DNA of 64,000 nucleotides. Source: Eunapius fragilis (Eukaryota > Porifera > Demospongiae > Spongillida > Spongillidae). The notes beneath the pieces were generated by a model. That model was not told where the DNA came from, did not search any database, and worked only from the letters and a program-made list of their open reading frames with translations. This document shows positions 58,968 to 64,000 of the stretch, in pieces. The stretch is taken from NCBI GenBank assembly GCA_963681505.1, contig OY811987.1, forward strand, positions 2,587,124-2,651,123, written 5' to 3'. Position numbers and translations under genes: made by a program. Position 1 is the first letter of the stretch. Every line of letters begins with the position of its first letter.

Positions 58968-61005
58968 TTCTCCCCAATGTAGCGTACGTATCATGCGTAC
59001 ATATTGATGCCCATTACCCAGTGTATGATGACCAGGCACCCTTATAAACCTTACAGACACACTTTTGTAGCGTAACCGCATTTATTGTTTTAAAAGGTGA
59101 ACGGGATGCATTTCGCAAGGCAAGCTTCAGTATCATAGGTTCGCTTGGCATGGTAGAATTGTGTCATGGCTGCAAAGGCTGTGCTGATTCCATGTGCACA
59201 CACTTCTCTTCAGATAATGTGCATGTGACCACACCTCCGCCTAGTGACCACACCCCACTATCACTGTGACCGCACCTCCGATGTTGCTTCTCATTGCTGC
59301 AACTAAAGCAGCTGACATCTTGATATTGTGGGCATTAAATTGAGCTGAGCACGTATAGTAGATTATGCTACTCACTCAGCATATACTTGGCACCTGCTGA
59401 AAATACAATAAACCCTGAATGCACAGATGAGATAGGAGACCTTCCAGACTATGTTGGTAAAGGTGATTTTCAAGAAAAATGAAGCCACATGATGGTGAAC
59501 CAGGGTGCATTACCCCCCCCCCCCCCCCCCCTTGCCCCCTCGCCCTGAAAGGGACTTACGTATTCCAGGAAATAGCATGCACATAAAACTAAGGGCATTG
59601 TACATGTAAGTAGACCAATTTCCAGTGCACAGGAAAAGAGTTACAGAGGTATCTCTTAGAATACTAGATAATATCCCCTTGTGTAGCAACAATCCTATAT
59701 TACATGTACCCACTGCCCTCATATAGCACCCACTGCCCCCTCATATAACATCCACTGCCCTCATATAGCACCCACTGCCCTCATATAACACCCACTGCCC
59801 TCATATAGCACCCACTGCCCCTTCATATAACACCCACTGCCCTCATATAGCACCCACTGCCCTCATATAACACCCACTGCCCTCATATAGCACCCACTGC
59901 CCCCTCATATAGCACCCCCTGCCCCCTATATGAGCACCCACTGCCCTCACATAGCATTGCCTAGGGTGTGCTGAAAGTGGCTGAGAAATGAAAGGCCTGG
60001 GTGATGGGGGGGGGGATGAAATGTCAACTCTGATGGCGCCAGCAGAGGTGGGTATAACGTAGCCATTCCCAGACCCTACACGAGCACATTGTGCAATAAC
60101 TATGCCCTTTGGATCTGGGTATGAGGCTAGACGTAATGGAGTCTTCAGCCCCTAAAAACGTTAATTCCATATACCCTCAGTTTAACTGCCCACTTTCCTC
60201 ACTATATGTCAGATGTTACCTCCACCCACTGCCGTCACTGTGTCTGATGTTACCTCCACCCACTGCCTTCACTATATGTCAGATGTTACCTCCACCCACT
60301 GCCCTCACTATATGTCAGATGTTACCTCCACCCACTGCCTTCACTATATGTCAGATGTTACCTCCACCCACTGCTGTCACTGTGTCTGATGTTACCTCCA
60401 CCCCCTGCCCTCACTATGTCAGATGTTGCCTCCACCCACTGCCCTCACTATATGTCAGATGTTACCTCCACCCACTGCCTTCACTATATGTCAGATGTTA
60501 CCTCCACCCCCTGCCCTCAACGTGAGGGGTGATCATTATGGGTGGTTTTAGGGTAGTGCTGCAGGTCCTTAGGGTTAGGGTAGTGCTGCAGGTCCTTAGG
60601 GTTAGGGTAGTGCTGCAGGTCCTTAGGGTTAGGGTAGTGCTGCAGGTCCTTAGGGTTAGGGTAGTGCTGCAAGTCCTTAGGGTTAGGGTAGTGCTGCAAG
60701 TCCTTAGGGTTAGGGTTACACCACTACCTGTACATGCGCTAACTTGTTACCTCCGCTCTCCAATTGCACCCATCCCTCCCTCCCCGGCACTCTTCATTGG
60801 AAAAACCGTACGTGGGTGGTGCCTTTGGTGCTTCGTGCCACACTACATAGCCTTTATCCATCATTGTATATTTTGGCACAACACAACAATACCACATGCC
60901 TGAGGTCTCTTGAAAACAGGACCTTACTCAATACATGTATACCATATTCATAGCCCACTCATCATTTCTGTTTGCCCATGCTAACCAGAATATTTATTAC
61001 TTCGA

Positions 61006-61058
<53 letters not shown>

Positions 61059-61410
61059 ACACATGTACACACAGCTGGGATGAAACACACTTCGGCAAGC
61101 ATGCCAGTTGGTATATTCAAGGAAGATTTTTTTTTGACGTCCATCCACCACTTGGAAAGGTAGGCTTTGTATGGGGTTGTGTATGTGTACATAGCGATAG
61201 GCTTTGTGATGTGTATCGAAATATGTGCATCTAGTAAACTTTGTTCTGAGCAATTGCCACAATGGCATGCATGTATCCAAAATGGACATTTCCTTTTTTC
61301 CACAGTTGATCATAGCTGTGGCGGGTGTTCTCACCGGATACAATGGATCCTTTGAGTTCAAGGAGCCAGGACAGGTCTACGGGGACACTCCATATGTGGG
61401 CATGAGGGTG
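58678..61410 (+). CDS. POMT2: Protein O-mannosyltransferase 2, first three exons
   Basis: An ER membrane enzyme (GT39) that, in complex with POMT1, transfers mannose from dolichol-phosphate-mannose to Ser/Thr of alpha-dystroglycan and others (family knowledge). Exons 58678-58856, 61075-61159 and 61306-61410, phases 2, 0 and 0, giving about 123 residues. Exon 1: a cytosolic N-terminus, then a first membrane segment ([20 protein letters not shown]). Exon 2: [20 protein letters not shown] and DVHPPLGK, the conserved first luminal loop with the catalytic Asp-Glu. Exon 3: [18 protein letters not shown] and [22 protein letters not shown] and GMR favour POMT2 over POMT1. The remaining exons are not found before the window ends. 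Introns 1 and 3 are packed with tandem repeats. Confidence 0.92.
58860..58966. repeat. (GT)n microsatellite at POMT2 exon 1 donor
   Basis: Begins three nucleotides into the intron (GGC/GTGAGTGTGTG...), about 105 bp long. Confidence 0.95.
58981..59122 (-). repeat. 140-bp repeat, partner of 55241-55380
   Basis: Inverted copy in POMT2 intron 1, immediately after the (GT)n tract and a 14-nt spacer. Confidence 0.9.
59690..59955. repeat. ~20-bp minisatellite, POMT2 intron 1
   Basis: About 12 copies of CACCCACTGCCCTCATATA followed by GCAC or ACAC. Confidence 0.9.
60195..60520. repeat. ~36-bp minisatellite, POMT2 intron 1
   Basis: Units with ATATGTCAGATGTTACCTCC and ACCCACTGCC, about nine copies with small indels. 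Confidence 0.9.
60545..60718. repeat. 27-bp minisatellite with telomere-like TTAGGGTTAGGG
   Basis: About six copies of AGTGCTGCAGGTCC plus TTAGGGTTAGGGT. Two metazoan telomere hexamers per unit. Confidence 0.9.
61008..61057. repeat. (AC)n before POMT2 exon 2 acceptor
   Basis: Pure AC tract ending 17 nt before the acceptor CACAG at 61070-61074. Confidence 0.93.
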
Positions 61411-62415
61411 GTAAGTGTGACATGTGGGCATGGGGTGGTATGACATGTGGGCATGAGGTGGTGTGACATGTGGGCATGAGGGTGGTAAGTGTGACATGTG
61501 GGCATGAGGTGGTGTGACATGTGGGCATGAGGTGGTGTGACATGTGGGCATGAGGTGGTGTGACATGTGGGCATGAGGGTGGTAAGTGTGACATGTGGGC
61601 ATGAGGTGGTGTGACATGTGGGCATGAGGTGGTGTGACATGTGGGCATGAGGTGGTGTGACATGTGGGCATGAGGTGGTGTGACATGTGGGCATGAGGTG
61701 GTGTGACATGTGGGCATGAGGTGGTGTGACATGTGGGCATGAGGTGGTGTGACATGTGGGCATGAGGTGGTGTGACATGTGGGCATGAGGTGGTGTGACA
61801 TGTGGGCATGAGGTGGTGTGACATGTGGGCATGAGGTGGTGTGACATGTGGGCATGAGGTGGTGTGACATGTGGGCATGAGGTGGTGTGACATGTGGGCA
61901 TGAGGGTGGTAAGTGTGACATGTGGGCATGAGGTGGTGTGACATGTGGGCATGAGGTGGTGTGACATGTGGGCATGAGGTGGTGTGACATGTGGGCATGA
62001 GGTGGTGTGACATGTGGGCATGAGGTGGTGTGACATGTGGGCATGAGGTGGTGTGACATGTGGGCATGAGGTGGTGTGACATGTGGGCATGAGGTGGTGT
62101 GACATGTGGGCATGAGGTGGTGTGACATGTGGGCATGAGGTGGTGTGACATGTGGGCATGAGGGTGGTATGGGCATGAGGTGGTGTGACATGTGGGCATG
62201 AGGTGGTGTGACATGTGGGCATGAGGTGGTGTGACATGTGGGCATGAGGGTGGTAAGTGTGACATGTGGGCATGAGGTGGTGTGACATGTGGGCATGGGG
62301 TGGTAAGTGTGACATGTGGGCATGAGGTGGTGTGACATGTGGGCATGAGGTGGTGTGACATGTGGGCATGAGGGTGGTATGGGCATGAGGTGGTGTGACA
62401 TGTGGGCATGTGGTG
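61388..62415. repeat. 23-bp minisatellite built on the POMT2 exon 3 splice donor
   Basis: Over 40 copies of GACATGTGGGCATGAGGTGG plus TGT. The unit is homologous to the exon 3 end (ATATGTGGGCATGAGGGTG) plus donor GTAAGTGTGACATG. Six later copies (near 61485, 61581, 61909, 62251, 62300 and 62416) keep GGTGGTAAGT. Confidence 0.95.
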
Positions 62416-63335
62416 GTAAGTTGATATTTTTGAGGGGCATGGCAGGGAAACTTAATATAGTCAGATGGGTGGGTCACTTCCAGATGGGTTGAACTGTAAC
62501 ATTGAAGATGGCTAGAACCTACCAGCCACCGTTATTAGTTTAATAACTAAAGTAAAACTGTTTCTAGACACTGTGCTTTTTAAGTTACACCTTAACTCGC
62601 ATAGGGTTAACAGCAACCTTATATTGCCTATGCTAAGACTTCTATAGGAGGTACAGTTCTTCGTTTCTATTTTTGTACATTGGACATACCCATCACATTG
62701 GAGGTGGGCAGGGCAAGGGGAAACACTCACATATGTGCACACTAGGAAGTGACCCCGCCCATCTGACTACATGTATGTAGGAAGTAACCCCGCCCATCCG
62801 ACTACGTAGGAAGTGACCCGCCCATCTGCCTGGCCCCGCCCACCTGAAGTGATCCATGGAATTTGAGTTAATTCCAATCATCAAGACCTCTGCTGCGATA
62901 GTTATTCCATCGTTAAAATAGGGAGGGTGTGTGTGGGACAGAGGGAGGAGTGTACCATTTAAACCTGCCACCATGATTTGAAGCATTCATTAAGACAGGG
63001 TCGTGTGCTACAATCTAAGTTAGTAGTAGTTCCTTCAAATGAGTCAGGCATTTAATGTTGGACACTGCATGTTGAATAACTTGGGTCTTGACTCATGCCA
63101 CTATCCATATTAATTGATTTCTCTTATGGTACTGTATTTGTGGTGCTGTAGCTCTGTTATGAGGGCTGGGGAGGGGGAGGGGGGGGGGGGGGGACCAGTT
63201 ATTGTGTAGAGCTGTCTGGTTTGTTGTGGTCACCGGGCAGCTGCTAAGGCATGTGCTGGGTGAGTCAAGTTGGGGGTCATGGTTTACTGGCAATGGTGTG
63301 GGAATCAATCCCTTTGCTTCACGCTCTGTTCACCT
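62416..63335. other. POMT2 intron or flank, no exon found
   Basis: Contains short GAAGTGACCCCGCCCATC repeats (62750-62850) and a poly-G tract (63172-63193). I searched for the next POMT2 exon and did not find it. Confidence 0.4.
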
Positions 63336-64000
63336 ATCTTAGATGTATGCTGTTACCAGTGTATACTACTGTTCTTAGATGTATGCTGTTACCAGTGTAT
63401 ACTACTGTTCTTAGATGTATGCTGTTACCAGTGTATACTACTGTTCTTAGATGTATGCTGTTACCAGTGTATACTACTGTTCTTAGATGTATGCTGTTAC
63501 CAGTGTATACTACTGTTCTTAGATGTATGCTATTACCAGTGCATACTACTGTTCTTAGATGTATGCTGTTACCAGTGTATACTACTGTTCTTAGATGTAT
63601 GCTGTTACCAGTGTATACTACTGTTCTTAGATGTATGCTATTACCAGTGTATACTACTGTTCTTAGATGTATGCTGTTACCAGTGTATACTACTGTTCTT
63701 AGATGTATGCTGTTACCAGTGCATACTACTGTTCTTAGATGTATGCTGTTACCAGTGTATACTACTGTTCATGATTGCTACATTCTTTTGGCAACAGTTT
63801 TTGCAAACATTCCACCAAAAATTCACATAGTACTGGTCGCAGACCAAAGGATTCATGGTTCGATATGCACAGCATACATCTAAGAACAGTAGTATACACT
63901 GGTAACAGTATACATCTAAGAACAGTAGTATACACTGGTAACAGCATACATCTAAGAACAGTAGTATACACTGGTAACAGCATACATCTAAGAACAGTAG
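63336..64000. repeat. 36-bp satellite, direct then inverted, cut by window end
   Basis: About 12 direct copies of TTAGATGTATGCTGTTACCA plus GTGTATACTACTGTTC (to about 63770), a ~95-bp spacer, then inverted copies from 63867 to the end. The second palindromic array in the window. Confidence 0.93.

Noticed and set aside
61231-62477. Minus-strand ORFs of 360-392 codons rich in His, Pro and Thr
   Set aside because: Translations of the 23-bp POMT2 intron array. The plus-strand exon-derived origin is clear.
1-64000. tRNA or rRNA genes
   Set aside because: I looked for B-box-like GGTTCGA sequences and rRNA-like stretches and found none with a foldable context; a covariance-model scan would be decisive.

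Overview
This is eukaryotic, almost certainly metazoan, DNA. Conserved genes are split into short exons with GT/AG introns, and the mobile-element content is that of an invertebrate: piggyBac, hAT, Ty3/gypsy including a SCAN-bearing Gmr1-like copy, an RT element, and many MITEs. I lean towards a sponge or another early-branching marine animal, but the sequence does not settle the species.

Layout. (1) 1-2.4 kb: a 28-bp minisatellite, then the last five exons of an HSD17B12-type very-long-chain 3-ketoacyl-CoA reductase (+). (2) 3.4-6.0 kb: a decayed RT element. (3) 7.4-7.7 kb: a compact TATA-driven gene for a small Gly-rich repeat protein. (4) 8.2-10.9 kb: an 84-bp satellite folded into a giant palindrome. 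(5) 11.7-12.5 kb: a TIR element with perfect 9-bp target duplications carrying the heads of two unrelated genes, one of them a RecQ-like helicase. (6) 13.36-16.37 kb: a single-exon DUF4470 gene. (7) 17.6-21.6 kb: two decayed gypsy elements in opposite orientation. (8) 24.1-25.3 kb: a C2H2 zinc-finger gene and a long (ATGT)n tract. (9) 27.2-48.35 kb: a large inverted duplication. Its arms share transposon debris and one near-identical gene each for a small secreted, probably GPI-anchored, Cys-rich protein. The left arm alone carries a piggyBac element, a 653-bp MITE and a nested TIR element; the right arm keeps the empty site for each. (10) 48.8-50.1 kb: a second RecQ-like fragment and an hAT-like insertion. 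(11) 51.8-58.0 kb: a complete eight-exon glutathione transferase zeta (maleylacetoacetate isomerase) gene on the minus strand. It lies head to head, over about 650 bp, with (12) POMT2 (+), whose first three exons run from 58.68 to 61.41 kb. (13) The window ends in a second palindromic satellite with a 36-bp unit.

The conserved genes act in unrelated routes: fatty-acid elongation in the ER, tyrosine/phenylalanine breakdown, and protein O-mannosylation. What links them is structure. Of the 14 splice donors I can place in these three genes, five lie on or within about 15 nt of a tandem repeat. In two of these the repeat unit itself contains the exon end plus the donor. The other unusual theme is inverted symmetry at every scale, from a 44-bp hairpin through kilobase palindromic satellites to the 21-kb inverted duplication.
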